A DNA stretch of 64,000 bases, from assembly GCF_010894435.1 (NCBI RefSeq), contig NZ_JAAIXZ010000005.1, positions 124,001 to 188,000 of the forward strand, read 5' to 3'. Shown piece by piece: positions 1 to 9,109 of the stretch. The position numbers and the translations under genes are program-made. The first letter of the stretch is position 1, and every line of letters begins with the position of its first letter. Source of the DNA: Pyxidicoccus trucidator. GTDB lineage: Bacteria; Myxococcota; Myxococcia; Myxococcales; Myxococcaceae. The notes beneath the pieces are model-generated. The model had not been told where the DNA came from. It saw only the letters and a list, made by a program, of their open reading frames with translations, and did not search any database.

Positions 1-1809
1 GCGGATGCCCCGGATGAGGTTGTTCTTCATCCCGATGATGGTGGGGCGCCCCGCGCCGGCGGCGATGGCGATGTGGTCGAAGCCCAGCTCCCACGCGTCG
101 TCAATCGTCAGCGTGCCACCGAAGCGGACGCCGCCGTAGATGCGGAAGCCCTCGCGGCGCGCCAGCGTCAGGTGGATGAGCGTGAGGAAGTTCTTGTCCC
201 AGCGCACGGTGATTCCGTACTCGGACACGCCGCCAAAGCCCTCCAGCACGCGCTCGTCCAGCTCGCTGGTGAGCGCGGACCAGTCGCGGATGGGGCGCAG
301 GGCGCGGCCGTTGCGGCCCACCAGGTCATCCGGGAAGGGCTCAATCTTGAGGCCGTCCACGCCGGTGACGCCGAAGCCCTCGTTGAGCAGGTAGTGGGAC
401 AGCGTGTAGCCGGCGGGGCCCAGGCCCACCACCAGCACGTTGCGGCCCACGTAGGGCAGGGCGTACGGGCGGCGGACGTTGAGCGGGTTCCACCGGGTGA
501 GCAGGCCGTAGATTTCGAAGCCCCAGGGCAAATCCAGCACGTCCGTGAGGGTGGCCGTCTCCGCCAGGGGGATGTTCACCGGCTCCTGCTTCTGGAAGAT
601 GCACGCCTTCATGCAGTCATTGCAGATGCGGTGGCCGGTGCCCGGGCACATCGGGTTGTCGAGCGTCACCATGGCCAGCGCGGCCACGGAGTCGCCCTCG
701 CGCTTGAGCGCGTGCGCCTCGGAGATGCGCTCGTCGAGCGGGCACCCGTTGAGGGGGATGCCCAGCGGGTTCTTCTTGAAGTTGTGCCCTTCCGCCACCG
801 GGTCCTTCGCCGGGAAGCCCTTGGAGCACGAGTCCTTCGAGCGCTCGTGGCAGATGACGCAGTAGTCCACCTCGTTCATCACGTCGCGCGGGGTGCCTCG
901 GCGGTCGGTGAGCTTGAAGCCATCGCGGTGGCGCAGGTGGTGCTCGTCTCCCTCCATCACCTCGGGCAGCTGCGCGTCCGGGCGCTTGAGCTGGACGAGC
1001 TGGTCGAACACCAGCGGCTTGGGAATCCGGTGCGTGGACCACGCGTGGAAGACGTCCTTCGTCTCCGGGTGCAGGGCGCGCGCGTACGTCCAGCGGTCCG
1101 CCAGCGCCAGCAGCGCGCGCACGGCCTGGAGCTCCGCGGCGTCATCGCCCTGGGTGACGAGGCTGGAGCCGAAGGCGTCCCGGCCCTCGGGGGTGGACAC
1201 GAGCCCCTCGCGCAGCGCCGCCCAGCGGGCGCGCATCGCCTCCGCGCGAGGCTGAAGCTCCGCGGGGAGGCTGCCGGCGAACAGGCGCTCCAGGTCCATC
1301 AGCGTGAGGACGGACTCGGCCAGGCCGCGCTCCAGGTCCCCGGTGGCCAGCGCCTCGGGGAAGCCCAGCTGCATCAGCAGCCGCATGCGCGCGTCCAGCG
1401 AGGGGAACTCCGCCAGGGAGGGGCGGTCCGCGGCGCCCTTCTTGAAGACGCGGCGGGTGATGAACTCGCGCTTGAAGTCGAAGAGGGGCAGCTCGCCCTT
1501 CAGCCGGCCGGCCAGCCGCTCCAGCTCGGACTCGAGACGGAAGAGCTTCGCGACGAAGCGCGACACGTGGCGGGACACGCGGATGAGCAGGTCCGACTCC
1601 GCGGGCCCGGCGAGGCCCGTGCCCCCGGCCTTGCGGTACGCGTCATACGCCTGGAAGAGCTCGGGCTCGTCTTCCGCGAGCTGCGCGTCGAAGCGCTCCA
1701 TGAGCCGGCGCAGGCCGCGCGGGCGGTAGAGGTCCTCGAAGGTGAAGCCCGGCAGGCCCAGGGTCAGCGTGGGGGCGGGGTCGGTGGGCAGGTCGGTCAA
1801 GGCGCGCAT
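1..1809 (-). CDS. Fe-S/FAD pyridine-nucleotide oxidoreductase, N-terminal part
   Basis: The gene reads leftward and runs off the window start; 603 residues are visible. A helical N-terminal region of about 300 residues precedes a cysteine-rich block (about residues 315-405: CVICHERSKDSC, GCPLDER, then CPGTGHRICNDCMKAC), which resembles the Fe-S binding module that feeds electrons to GltD-like flavoproteins. A Rossmann dinucleotide motif follows (VVGLGPAG, about residue 460), and the visible end again looks like the FAD domain (IAAGAGRPTIIG). The start is the ATG at 1807-1809. By family knowledge this is an NAD(P)/FAD-dependent oxidoreductase with Fe-S clusters; the substrate cannot be read from the sequence. 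Its C-terminus and any downstream partners are outside the window. Confidence 0.85.
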   Translation of the reverse strand, partial: MRALTDLPTDPAPTLTLGLPGFTFEDLYRPRGLRRLMERFDAQLAEDEPELFQAYDAYRKAGGTGLAGPAESDLLIRVSRHVSRFVAKLFRLESELERLAGRLKGELPLFDFKREFITRRVFKKGAADRPSLAEFPSLDARMRLLMQLGFPEALATGDLERGLAESVLTLMDLERLFAGSLPAELQPRAEAMRARWAALREGLVSTPEGRDAFGSSLVTQGDDAAELQAVRALLALADRWTYARALHPETKDVFHAWSTHRIPKPLVFDQLVQLKRPDAQLPEVMEGDEHHLRHRDGFKLTDRRGTPRDVMNEVDYCVICHERSKDSCSKGFPAKDPVAEGHNFKKNPLGIPLNGCPLDERISEAHALKREGDSVAALAMVTLDNPMCPGTGHRICNDCMKACIFQKQEPVNIPLAETATLTDVLDLPWGFEIYGLLTRWNPLNVRRPYALPYVGRNVLVVGLGPAGYTLSHYLLNEGFGVTGVDGLKIEPFPDDLVGRNGRALRPIRDWSALTSELDERVLEGFGGVSEYGITVRWDKNFLTLIHLTLARREGFRIYGGVRFGGTLTIDDAWELGFDHIAIAAGAGRPTIIGMKNNLIRGIR

Positions 1810-2071
1810 ATCACTGAAGGTGTGGGAGGAACCTGGGGGAACGGCTCCCGGGCGGGGCCTATTTCGCGGTGAGTCGCCCGGAAAGCAAGCGGGCTCGACA
1901 CCGTGCGTGAAGGGCTGAGATGGAAGCGATGGGCCCGGCTTCGGTTGTAACGCGTCGGGCCGCCGGAGGCACTCCGCCTCGCGTCGTACCCGGGGAGGGG
2001 GCGGGCGGAAGGCGGCTCTTCCCCACCTGCCGTGTTGTGGGGGGCATTTCCCGAGGATACGGTGCGCCGCC

Positions 2072-3007
2072 ATGACGGAACGCGCCTACCGCCGCCACCC
2101 TGAGCCCCAGCTGGCCCCGGTGCCCGACGCCTGCTACCTCTGCAAGGGGGGGCGACTGCGGATGAAGTTCCCCGCTCGCGGCGGTGGGGAGTCGGAGGGG
2201 GCGGCGGCCTACAATTGCACCTCTTTCGGCCACCGGAGCCACCCGCCCATCTGGGACTGCCTGGACTGCGGGATGCTCTTCCAGTGGCCCATGCGCTCGG
2301 CGCAGGAGCTGCTGTCGGCCTACCAGGACGTGGAGGACCCCCTCTACGTGGCGGAGAAGGACAACCGCTACCACACGTTCCGCAAGGTGGTGGAGGCGCT
2401 GGGGCCGGCGCGCGGCCGGACGGTGCTGGATGTGGGCGCCTACTGTGGCTACTTCCTGGACGTGGCGCGCGAGGCGGGCTTCCGCCCGGAGGGGCTGGAG
2501 CTGTCGCGCTGGGCGGCGGGGCACGCGCGCTCGCTGGGCTTCACGGTGCACGGCGTCCCGCTGGCGGAGCTGGCGGAGCGGGGCGTGCAGTACGACGTGG
2601 TGACGCTGTGGGACGTGGTGGAGCACTTCGCGGACCCGCGCGCGGAGCTGGAGACGGCCTTCCGGCTGGTGCGGCCCGGTGGGCGCATCTACCTGTCCAC
2701 CATTGATGCTGGAAGCCTCGTGGCCCGACTGCTCGGGGGCCAGTGGCCGTGGCTGATGGACATGCACCTGTTCTACTTCGGCCGCGCCACGCTCGCGACG
2801 CTGCTGGAAGAGGTGGGCTTCCGTGTGACGGACACGCGGACGTACACGCACATCATCTCCGCGGACTACCTGCTGCGGAAGGTGGGCGCGAGCTTCCGCC
2901 CGGTGGCGCCGGTGCTGGAGCTGGCGCGCCGCGTGGTGCCGGGCGCGTGGGCCATTCCGTTCAACCTGGGCGACAACATGCTGATGGCCGCCGAGCGGCC
3001 GGCCTGA
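2072..3007 (+). CDS. SAM-dependent methyltransferase with N-terminal zinc-ribbon-like segment
   Basis: This 311-aa protein has two CxxC pairs near the N-terminus (CYLC about residue 22, CLDC about residue 65), then a class I methyltransferase fold: motif I VLDVGAYCGYF, a GLELS acidic loop, and LWDVVEHFADP followed by LVRPGGRIYLST. This arrangement (zinc ribbon, then Methyltransf_23/11 type) is typical of sugar or glycan methyltransferases in surface polysaccharide clusters. It lies 12 bp upstream of a polytopic membrane protein, probably in the same operon. Start: ATG at 2072. The substrate is inferred to be a sugar from the context only. Confidence 0.85.
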   Translation: MTERAYRRHPEPQLAPVPDACYLCKGGRLRMKFPARGGGESEGAAAYNCTSFGHRSHPPIWDCLDCGMLFQWPMRSAQELLSAYQDVEDPLYVAEKDNRYHTFRKVVEALGPARGRTVLDVGAYCGYFLDVAREAGFRPEGLELSRWAAGHARSLGFTVHGVPLAELAERGVQYDVVTLWDVVEHFADPRAELETAFRLVRPGGRIYLSTIDAGSLVARLLGGQWPWLMDMHLFYFGRATLATLLEEVGFRVTDTRTYTHIISADYLLRKVGASFRPVAPVLELARRVVPGAWAIPFNLGDNMLMAAERPA

Positions 3008-3019
3008 CCCTCACCTTCT

Positions 3020-4912
3020 ATGTCACCACTCCCGCGGCGGGTGCTCCACCCGCTGGTGCTGCTGGCGTTCTCGCTGCTGTCCGCGTTCCACACCTGGCCG
3101 CTGCTGTCGAAGCTGAAGGGCCACGTCGCGGGCGGGCGCGAAGACGTGCTGATGAACATGTGGCACCTCTGGTGGATGCGCCAGTCGGCGTGGGTGGACC
3201 CCCAGAACCCCTTCTTCTCGCCCCTGCTGCACTGGCCGCTGGGGGCGGAGCTGTACTGGCACACGCTGTCGCCCGCGAAGACGCTGTGGGGCGTGGTGCT
3301 GCTGCCGTTCATGCGCGTGGAGACGGCCTACAACCTCGTGCTCTTCAGCACCTTCGTGCTGACGGGGTACACGGCGTGGCTGCTGCTGGACTACCTGCTG
3401 CGGCGCGCGGACTTTCCTCCCGGGCTGGCGGCGGTGGCGGCGGTGGCGGGTGCGTGCGTGTTCAACTTCTCGCGCTACCACCTGAGCCACTCGGTTGCGC
3501 ACCTCAACCTGTCCGCGCTGGAGGGCATCCCCCTCTACCTGTACTTCTTCCTGCGCTATCTGGACGAGGGCAAGCGCCGGTGGCTCGCGGGCCTGGCGCT
3601 GGCCGCGCTCTACACGCTGCTGTCCGACTACTACTACCTGCTCTACATCGCGCTCTTCTCCTTCCTCTGGGTGGTGGCCGAGCGCTGGCGCCGAGGGCCG
3701 CTGCTGTCGCCAGACACGCTGAAGGACGTGGGCGTGCGCAGGGCGGGGCTGGCGGCGCTGGCGGCGGGGCTGGTGTGCGTGCCGCCCGTGGTGCCGCTGG
3801 TGCTGCACATGTTCCCCGCGCCCCTGGCCATCCACCACGGGGACTCGGACTACTTCACGGACCTGTACGCCTTCTTCGTTCCGGACACGCTCTCCAGGTG
3901 GCACGAGTCCATGCCGGACCCGGCGCGGGAGTTCGCGGTGAATGTGGTGCGCGGGAAGATGTCGAGCAACGCGGAGGAGGCGGGCACCTTCCTCGGGTGG
4001 CTGACGCCGCTGTTGGCCGTGTTCGCGCTCTGGCGCGGCGTGCCCGAGGGCCGGCGCTGGGCGGGCCTGGGCCTGGGCTTCGCGGTGCTGTCCATGGGCA
4101 CGGTGCTCAACATCAACCTCAGTGACAAGCTGTCCCCGGTGGTGCTGCTCCTGGCCGTGACGCTGCTGGTGGGCTGGGCGCCGGCGTGGCGCGGTCGGCC
4201 GTGGCATCGGGACGTGGTGGTGCTGCTGGGCCTGTGCACATTGCTGTCGTCGCGGTCGCCGCTCACCGCCTTCGAGCAGCCGCTGCTGGTGCAGGTGCCG
4301 ATGCCGTACGTGGTGTTCAAGCACGTGGTGCCGCTCTTCTCGCGCGGAGGCATGCCCGTGCGCTTCGAGCTGCTCACCACGCTGGCGCTGGGCGTGCTCG
4401 TGGCCTTCGCGGCGGCGCACCTGGGGAGACTTGCGTCCCGGCGCGGCACGTGGGCGGGCCTGGGCGTGGCGCTCGCGGTGGCGCTGGTGCCGAACCTGGA
4501 GTACCGCGGCCAGCCGCTGCCCATGCCCGCGCTGCCGAAGCTGCCACCCGTGTTCGACGAGATTCGCTTCGCGCCCATGCCCGCGGCCGTCTTCACGGAC
4601 CACGTGGTGGGGCAGTGGGAGCAGATCTACCACGGCAAGCCGGTGTCCTTCGCGCGCCTGTCCCGGCTGCCGGTGCGCGAGGCGGAGATGCTGGAGTCAC
4701 GCATCTTCCGCGCGCTGGAGGGGCTCCACGGCTCCGCGGGGCGGGTGACTCCGGAGGAGCGCGAGGAGATGCGCCGCTTCCTGAAGGAGAACCACTTCCG
4801 CTGGTACGTCACGCACTACCACCACCCCGTGCGGCACCGCTTCGTGGTGGAGGAGCTGGGCGGGGAACTGGCGCACCAGGACGGCTACGTCACTGTCTAT
4901 CGCTTCCCATGA
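3020..4912 (+). CDS. Polytopic membrane protein, GT-C glycosyltransferase-like
   Basis: This 630-aa protein has about a dozen hydrophobic segments spread from residue 10 to about 490 and a soluble C-terminal part of about 130 residues. A large loop after the first membrane segment contains charged positions (GGREDVLMNMW) like the acidic first loop of GT-C enzymes and YfhO-type proteins. It is therefore probably a lipid-linked-sugar glycosyltransferase or related glycan membrane protein. It follows a methyltransferase gene by 12 bp. The stop overlaps the end of the convergent GT2 gene by 23 bp. Exact family not recognised with certainty. Confidence 0.8.
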   Translation: MSPLPRRVLHPLVLLAFSLLSAFHTWPLLSKLKGHVAGGREDVLMNMWHLWWMRQSAWVDPQNPFFSPLLHWPLGAELYWHTLSPAKTLWGVVLLPFMRVETAYNLVLFSTFVLTGYTAWLLLDYLLRRADFPPGLAAVAAVAGACVFNFSRYHLSHSVAHLNLSALEGIPLYLYFFLRYLDEGKRRWLAGLALAALYTLLSDYYYLLYIALFSFLWVVAERWRRGPLLSPDTLKDVGVRRAGLAALAAGLVCVPPVVPLVLHMFPAPLAIHHGDSDYFTDLYAFFVPDTLSRWHESMPDPAREFAVNVVRGKMSSNAEEAGTFLGWLTPLLAVFALWRGVPEGRRWAGLGLGFAVLSMGTVLNINLSDKLSPVVLLLAVTLLVGWAPAWRGRPWHRDVVVLLGLCTLLSSRSPLTAFEQPLLVQVPMPYVVFKHVVPLFSRGGMPVRFELLTTLALGVLVAFAAAHLGRLASRRGTWAGLGVALAVALVPNLEYRGQPLPMPALPKLPPVFDEIRFAPMPAAVFTDHVVGQWEQIYHGKPVSFARLSRLPVREAEMLESRIFRALEGLHGSAGRVTPEEREEMRRFLKENHFRWYVTHYHHPVRHRFVVEELGGELAHQDGYVTVYRFP

Positions 4913-5738
4913 CACCGGCCGGGGACGACTCGCTCGCGGGCAGGGACTCGGGGGCCGTGGGGGCGGGGAGGGACAGCCGCTCCAGCCGACGGCGGAGCTG
5001 GAGCAGGCCCCAGAACATGCGCAGTCCGTCCAGGCCGGGGATGACCTTGGAGCCGCCGAAGTCCTCCCAGTCGATGGGGACCTCGAGGGCGCGGGCCCCC
5101 TGACGCTTGAGCAGCACCAGCAGCTCGATGTCCAGCAGCCAGCGTTCCTCACGCAGCACGTCCAGCAGCGGGCGCAGCAGGGCGCCGCGGATGAGCTTCA
5201 CGCCGCACTGCGTGTCGTAGAAGTGCAGGCCGAAGTTGGAGTCCGTCAGCGTGGCGAAGATGCGTCCCTGCAGGTGGCGGTGGAGGTTGCGCACCACGCG
5301 GCGGCCGGCCATGAGGATGCGCGAGCCGGCAATCACGTCCACGTCGCGGCCGGTGGGGCTGGTGGCCAGCTCCACGAGCCGGTGGAACTCCTCGGCGCTG
5401 ATGGCGCCGTCGGCATCCAGGAAGGCGAGCCACGTGGAGCCGGGCGGAGCGGAGCGCCAGCCCAGCCGGATGGCCGAGCCCTTGCCCTGGTTGCGCGGCG
5501 CGGCCACGTAGGTGAAGCGGTGGGGCGCGCCCTTCGCGGCGAGTCGGCCCTGGGCCTCCTCCACACAGGCGCGCTGCAGGGTGGAGTGCTCGGGGGCGCT
5601 GCCATCATCCACGACGGTGAACTGCACCGGCGGGGAGGGGCGCTCCAGGAAGACACGCGTGAGCTCGCCCACGAAGCGTGGCAGGCGCTGGCCCTCGTTG
5701 TACGCGGGGATGACCACGCTGATGAATGGCTGGTCCAC
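4890..5738 (-). CDS. GT2 family glycosyltransferase (dolichyl-phosphate-glucose/mannose synthase type)
   Basis: This 282-aa protein has the GT-A fold signature of GT2 enzymes: SVVIPAYNEGQRLP at the N-terminus, VVDDGS about residue 45, NQGKGSAIRLG about residue 83, and LDADGAISAEEF (DxD-like metal site) about residue 108. HFYDTQCGVKLIRG and LDIELLVL are characteristic of the polyprenyl-phosphate sugar synthase branch (DPG synthase/Ykc type). No C-terminal membrane pair is seen. It likely makes a polyprenyl-phosphate sugar donor at the inner membrane, a fitting substrate for the convergent GT-C-like neighbour. Start ATG at 5738. Confidence 0.88.
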   Translation of the reverse strand: MDQPFISVVIPAYNEGQRLPRFVGELTRVFLERPSPPVQFTVVDDGSAPEHSTLQRACVEEAQGRLAAKGAPHRFTYVAAPRNQGKGSAIRLGWRSAPPGSTWLAFLDADGAISAEEFHRLVELATSPTGRDVDVIAGSRILMAGRRVVRNLHRHLQGRIFATLTDSNFGLHFYDTQCGVKLIRGALLRPLLDVLREERWLLDIELLVLLKRQGARALEVPIDWEDFGGSKVIPGLDGLRMFWGLLQLRRRLERLSLPAPTAPESLPASESSPAGVMGSDRQ

Positions 5739-5860
5739 GCGGCGGGTTTGACACGCGGGCGCCGGGGCGTCAACGCGCGGTATCCGGGGTTACGACGCCC
5801 TGGCGCTCGCGCCAGGTGTCTGCGCCGAGCGCGCGAGCGACCTCGGAGGAACTGGCGGTG

Positions 5861-5962
5861 GCGCCCCGGACGGATGGGCGGACGGAACGTTCATTCCAGG
5901 GCAGGGTGCCCGGAGACGAGGGCGCCCCGGGTGGATGGGCGCGGACGGAACGTTCATTCCAG
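5861..5962. repeat. Two-copy 40-42 bp intergenic direct repeat with internal palindrome
   Basis: Copies at 5861-5900 and 5922-5962 share GCGCCCCGG, GGATGGGCG and GGACGGAACGTTCATTCCAGG-type blocks and are separated by 21 bp. Each contains the 8-bp palindrome GAACGTTC inside GGAACGTTCATTCC. The repeat lies in the 271-bp gap between two leftward genes (5739-6009). Function unknown; an operator pair or a dispersed intergenic repeat are both possible. Confidence 0.7.
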
Positions 5963-6009
5963 GAGAGAGTTCCGCGCCTGGCGCTTGAGTAACGGCGCTG
6001 CCGTGGACG

Positions 6010-6846
6010 CTACTTCCGGCGACCGCGACGCCGGGCGCCCGGCTTGCGAGAGCGCGGATTGGCGTTCCCTGTCGTGGGAGTCGCGGGGGCCGGGCTTTCA
6101 GGCCGTGCACGAGGGGCGCCCTCCCGTGTGCGAGGAGACTGTCCCTCTTCGGACCTCGCATGGCGGGGCTTGGGAAGGACGGGCTCTCCGGCGGCCGGCG
6201 GTGGGGCCTTGGCCTCGGGAGTGGGCTTCCGGCTGGTAGCGGGCTTCGCCTGAGCTGGCGGCTTCGGGGGAGAAGCGGTTCGCTGGCCAGGCTTCGCGGC
6301 GGACTCCCGTGCGGGGGACGGAGTCGGCTTCGCAACCGGTCCCGCCGTCGCGGAGGACGCTGCCTTCTCCACGGCCCTCTCCGTCGGCGCCGCCTTCGTC
6401 ACCGGCGACGTCTGGGCGGGGATGGGCCGCCGGTCGTCCTCGGGCGGCCTGCCGCCGCCGCGCGTCCGGAGCTCCTCCACCTCGCGCCGCAGGCGAATCA
6501 CCTCTGCGGAGAGCTGGGCGTACGAGTCACGCACGTGCCCGTTGAACACGCGCTGCCGGCCCAGGGCCTCGTTGATGAACACCTGACACGACTTGCGGAA
6601 GGCCCACTTGGCCACCAGCACCAGCTGGCCCGCGCCGCCCCGGTGCGTGTGCAGCGGCAGCGAGCGCGTGGCGTCCGCGTTCTCCTCCAGCGCGTGCAGA
6701 TTGAACGTCAGCGGCTCCACCCGGGGCTCCACGCCCCCGGCGGGCACCTCCACCGGCTCCGAGGAAGGAAGGCCGCGCGTGCGCAGGCGCTCCTCGATGC
6801 GGGAGATGAGCTCCCTCGCGGGAATGTCCCGTCCCAGCAGCTTCAT
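6010..6846 (-). CDS. Glycan-cluster stalk-type protein with long Pro/Ala/Lys tail
   Basis: This 278-aa protein starts at an ATG that overlaps the stop of the upstream two-domain glycosyltransferase by 4 bp (ATGA), so the two are translationally coupled. Residues 1-130 (FNLHALEENADATRSLP..HTHRGGAGQLVLVAKWAFRK.. followed by a predicted coiled coil, SAEVIRLRREVEEL) resemble the region that usually precedes methyltransferase or glycosyltransferase domains in polysaccharide clusters. Here no catalytic domain follows. Instead residues 145-278 are low-complexity Pro/Ala/Lys/Arg, ending in a very basic RRRGRRK. It may be a scaffold or chain-length partner for the coupled glycosyltransferase; this is inference. 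Confidence 0.75.
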   Translation of the reverse strand: MKLLGRDIPARELISRIEERLRTRGLPSSEPVEVPAGGVEPRVEPLTFNLHALEENADATRSLPLHTHRGGAGQLVLVAKWAFRKSCQVFINEALGRQRVFNGHVRDSYAQLSAEVIRLRREVEELRTRGGGRPPEDDRRPIPAQTSPVTKAAPTERAVEKAASSATAGPVAKPTPSPARESAAKPGQRTASPPKPPAQAKPATSRKPTPEAKAPPPAAGEPVLPKPRHARSEEGQSPRTREGAPRARPESPAPATPTTGNANPRSRKPGARRRGRRK

Positions 6847-9080
6847 TGGCGATTCTCCTCGAGGATGCGCTCCAGCTCCTCACGGTAGGCCGCCACCACC
6901 TGTGGCCAGCCCTGCTTCTTCACGTACGCGAGCCCCTTCTTCCCCAGCGGGCCCCGCTCGTCGCCCACCTCGCGCAGGCCCCGGATGAACGAGTCCAGGT
7001 CCGTGTACGTCCGGCCCGCCCCGCTGCGCTCCACCTGCCCCACCAGCACGTCCGAGCGCCCGTTCACCAACACCGGCGTGCCCTGCGCGAAGGCCTCCAG
7101 CGTCAGCAGCGACAGGCTCTCGTACCGGGACGGCACCACCACCGCCAGCGCTCCGGCCAGCGCGTCGTGCTTGTCCTGTTCGTCGATGCGGCCCAGGTAG
7201 CGCACGCCCTCGCCGGACAGCTCCATGTTGGTGTCGCCCGCCAGCACCAGGTCCGGCGCGTCCGCGTACCGCTGCTTCAGCGCCTGGTGGTACTGGAGCA
7301 GCTCTCCCACGCCCTTGCCCGGCTCCTGCCGCCCCACGTAGAGCAGGTAGTGCCCGCGGATGCCGTGCTTCTCCCGGAAGCGCGCGCCGTCCGCCTCGGG
7401 CCGGTCCACGCCCACGCCCACCACCCGCGTCCGCGCGTGGTTCGGGAAGTACTTCTCGATGATGGTCAGCTCCTCCGGCGTGAGGCAGAGGAGCGCGCGC
7501 GGGCGCTCGAACACGTCCGAGTACACGCCGAAGCGGATGGGCGACTCGTCATGCGTCGTGGGCACCAGCAGCGCCCGGTCCGCCACCAGCGGCAGCCCCC
7601 ACACCGTCGGCGCGTAGAGGTACGTGAAGAACAGGTAGCCGTCGTACGCGTCGCGCGAGGTGGCCAGGTGGTCCAGCAGTCCGGGACACAGCGGGCCCTG
7701 CTCGGCCACCCACTGCTCCTCGCGCAGCCGCTCGTTGGGCTTGTCGAACACCTGCCGCGACAGCCCGTTGAAGCCGCGGATGTTGCGCACCCGCGTCGAC
7801 GGGAAGCGCAGCACCTTGATGCCGTCCACCTCGTCCGGCCCCGGCGGGAAGACGTTGTCCCAGGACAGGTGGTTCTTCGCGCACGTGGTCAGCACCGTGA
7901 TGTCCCAGTGCGGGGCCAGGTGCTCGGCCATCTGCGCGGCCAGCTTCTCCGCGCCGCCCGTCACCTCTCCGTAGCGCTGCACCACCAGCCCCACCCGAGG
8001 CCGCTTCGGCGCCTTGCGCGGGCGCGGCGCGGGCCGGGGCAGCTGCCCCTCCAGCGCGCGGGAGAGGGCGAGCTGCGCCGACGCCGCGGAGAAGTGCTCC
8101 AGCCTGCGCGTCTGTCCGGCGATGACCGGCGCGCGCAGGGACAGGTCCTCGCTCAGGTCCACCGCCAGCTCGGCGAGGAAGGCGAAGCGCTTCTGGTCGA
8201 AGGCCACCCCCGCGCCGCCCAGCGTCTCCGGCACCGCCGCCGCCGCGTACGCCAGCACCGGCACCTCGGCCGCCATGGCCTCGATGAGCGGGACGCCGAA
8301 GCCCTCGTGCTCGCTCATGGAGACGAAGACGGACGCGGAGCGGTACGCCGCCACCAGCTGCGCGTGGCTCAGCCGCCCGAGGAATTGCACCCCGCTCAAG
8401 CCCCGGGCCTGTTGCTTCAGCGAGCGGAAGTAGCGGCTGCCCGGCTCGTACCCGCCCACCATGAGCAGACGCGCCTGGGGCCGCAGCCGCAGCAGCTCGC
8501 GGTGCAGGGTGAGGAGGTCCTCGAAGCGCTTGTGCGGCATCACCCGGCTGACGCCGAGCAGCACGGGGCCGGGGCCGGAGAGCTGCTTCAGCAGCTTCTC
8601 GTCCGCGCTGGCCCGGCTGAAGCGCTCCGGCTCGATGAAGAGGGGCACCGTGTGGACGTTGCGGTAGCCCGCGGCGCGCAGCTCCGCGGCATTGAAGTCC
8701 GACACGCCGATGGCCACGTCCGCGAAGGGCGCCATGGCGGCGAGCTGGGCCCGCCCCGCCACCAGCGCATCCGCCAGCGGCAGGCCCGTGTAGAAGCGCG
8801 CGGGGCTGATGTTGTGGAACACGACTCCGCGCCGGCAGGGCAGGTGCATCAGCCGGCTGCTCAGCGGCGAGGCGATGCCGTGGTGGTACAGGACCAGGTC
8901 CTCGGGCCCGGGCTTCAGGGCGGAGGCGGGGCTGGCAAGACCCTCCAGGCCCGAGCCCACCTCGTCCGCGTACAGCGCGCCCGCGTGGCCCATCCGGCGC
9001 AGCAAGAGCTGGAGGTGCAGCGCGGCCTGCCCGGTGGCGTCGCCGGGGACAAAGCTTGGAATCAACTGGTGGATCGCCAT
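6843..9080 (-). CDS. Two-domain GT4 glycosyltransferase fusion
   Basis: This 745-aa protein contains two complete GT4-like domains. The first (about residues 1-365) shows VLLGVSRVMPHKRFEDLL, LGRLSHAQLVAAYRSASVFVSMSEHEGFGVPLIEAMA. The second (about 370-745) restarts with VGLVVQRYGEVTGGAEKLA and has LLYVGRQEPGKGVGELL and VVPSRYESLSLLTLEAFA. Both retain the E-x7-E donor-binding motif. A longer frame could begin upstream at 9155, but the ATG at 9080 (MAIHQLIPSF) begins the domain and avoids overlap with the divergent gene at 9110. It probably adds two sugars in sequence in O-antigen or exopolysaccharide assembly. The downstream gene overlaps by 4 bp. Confidence 0.9.
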   Translation of the reverse strand: MAIHQLIPSFVPGDATGQAALHLQLLLRRMGHAGALYADEVGSGLEGLASPASALKPGPEDLVLYHHGIASPLSSRLMHLPCRRGVVFHNISPARFYTGLPLADALVAGRAQLAAMAPFADVAIGVSDFNAAELRAAGYRNVHTVPLFIEPERFSRASADEKLLKQLSGPGPVLLGVSRVMPHKRFEDLLTLHRELLRLRPQARLLMVGGYEPGSRYFRSLKQQARGLSGVQFLGRLSHAQLVAAYRSASVFVSMSEHEGFGVPLIEAMAAEVPVLAYAAAAVPETLGGAGVAFDQKRFAFLAELAVDLSEDLSLRAPVIAGQTRRLEHFSAASAQLALSRALEGQLPRPAPRPRKAPKRPRVGLVVQRYGEVTGGAEKLAAQMAEHLAPHWDITVLTTCAKNHLSWDNVFPPGPDEVDGIKVLRFPSTRVRNIRGFNGLSRQVFDKPNERLREEQWVAEQGPLCPGLLDHLATSRDAYDGYLFFTYLYAPTVWGLPLVADRALLVPTTHDESPIRFGVYSDVFERPRALLCLTPEELTIIEKYFPNHARTRVVGVGVDRPEADGARFREKHGIRGHYLLYVGRQEPGKGVGELLQYHQALKQRYADAPDLVLAGDTNMELSGEGVRYLGRIDEQDKHDALAGALAVVVPSRYESLSLLTLEAFAQGTPVLVNGRSDVLVGQVERSGAGRTYTDLDSFIRGLREVGDERGPLGKKGLAYVKKQGWPQVVAAYREELERILEENRQ

Positions 9081-9109
9081 GCGCGCCCTGCCTATCACAC
9101 GACCGTGGT

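Noticed and set aside
73..1872. Long plus-strand frame of 599 codons
   Set aside because: It is the antisense of the oxidoreductase, with Arg/His/Gln/Val-biased shadow sequence and no domain.
3023..4633. Minus-strand frame of 536 codons over the membrane protein
   Set aside because: His/Gln/Arg-rich antisense shadow; hydrophobic pattern belongs to the plus strand.
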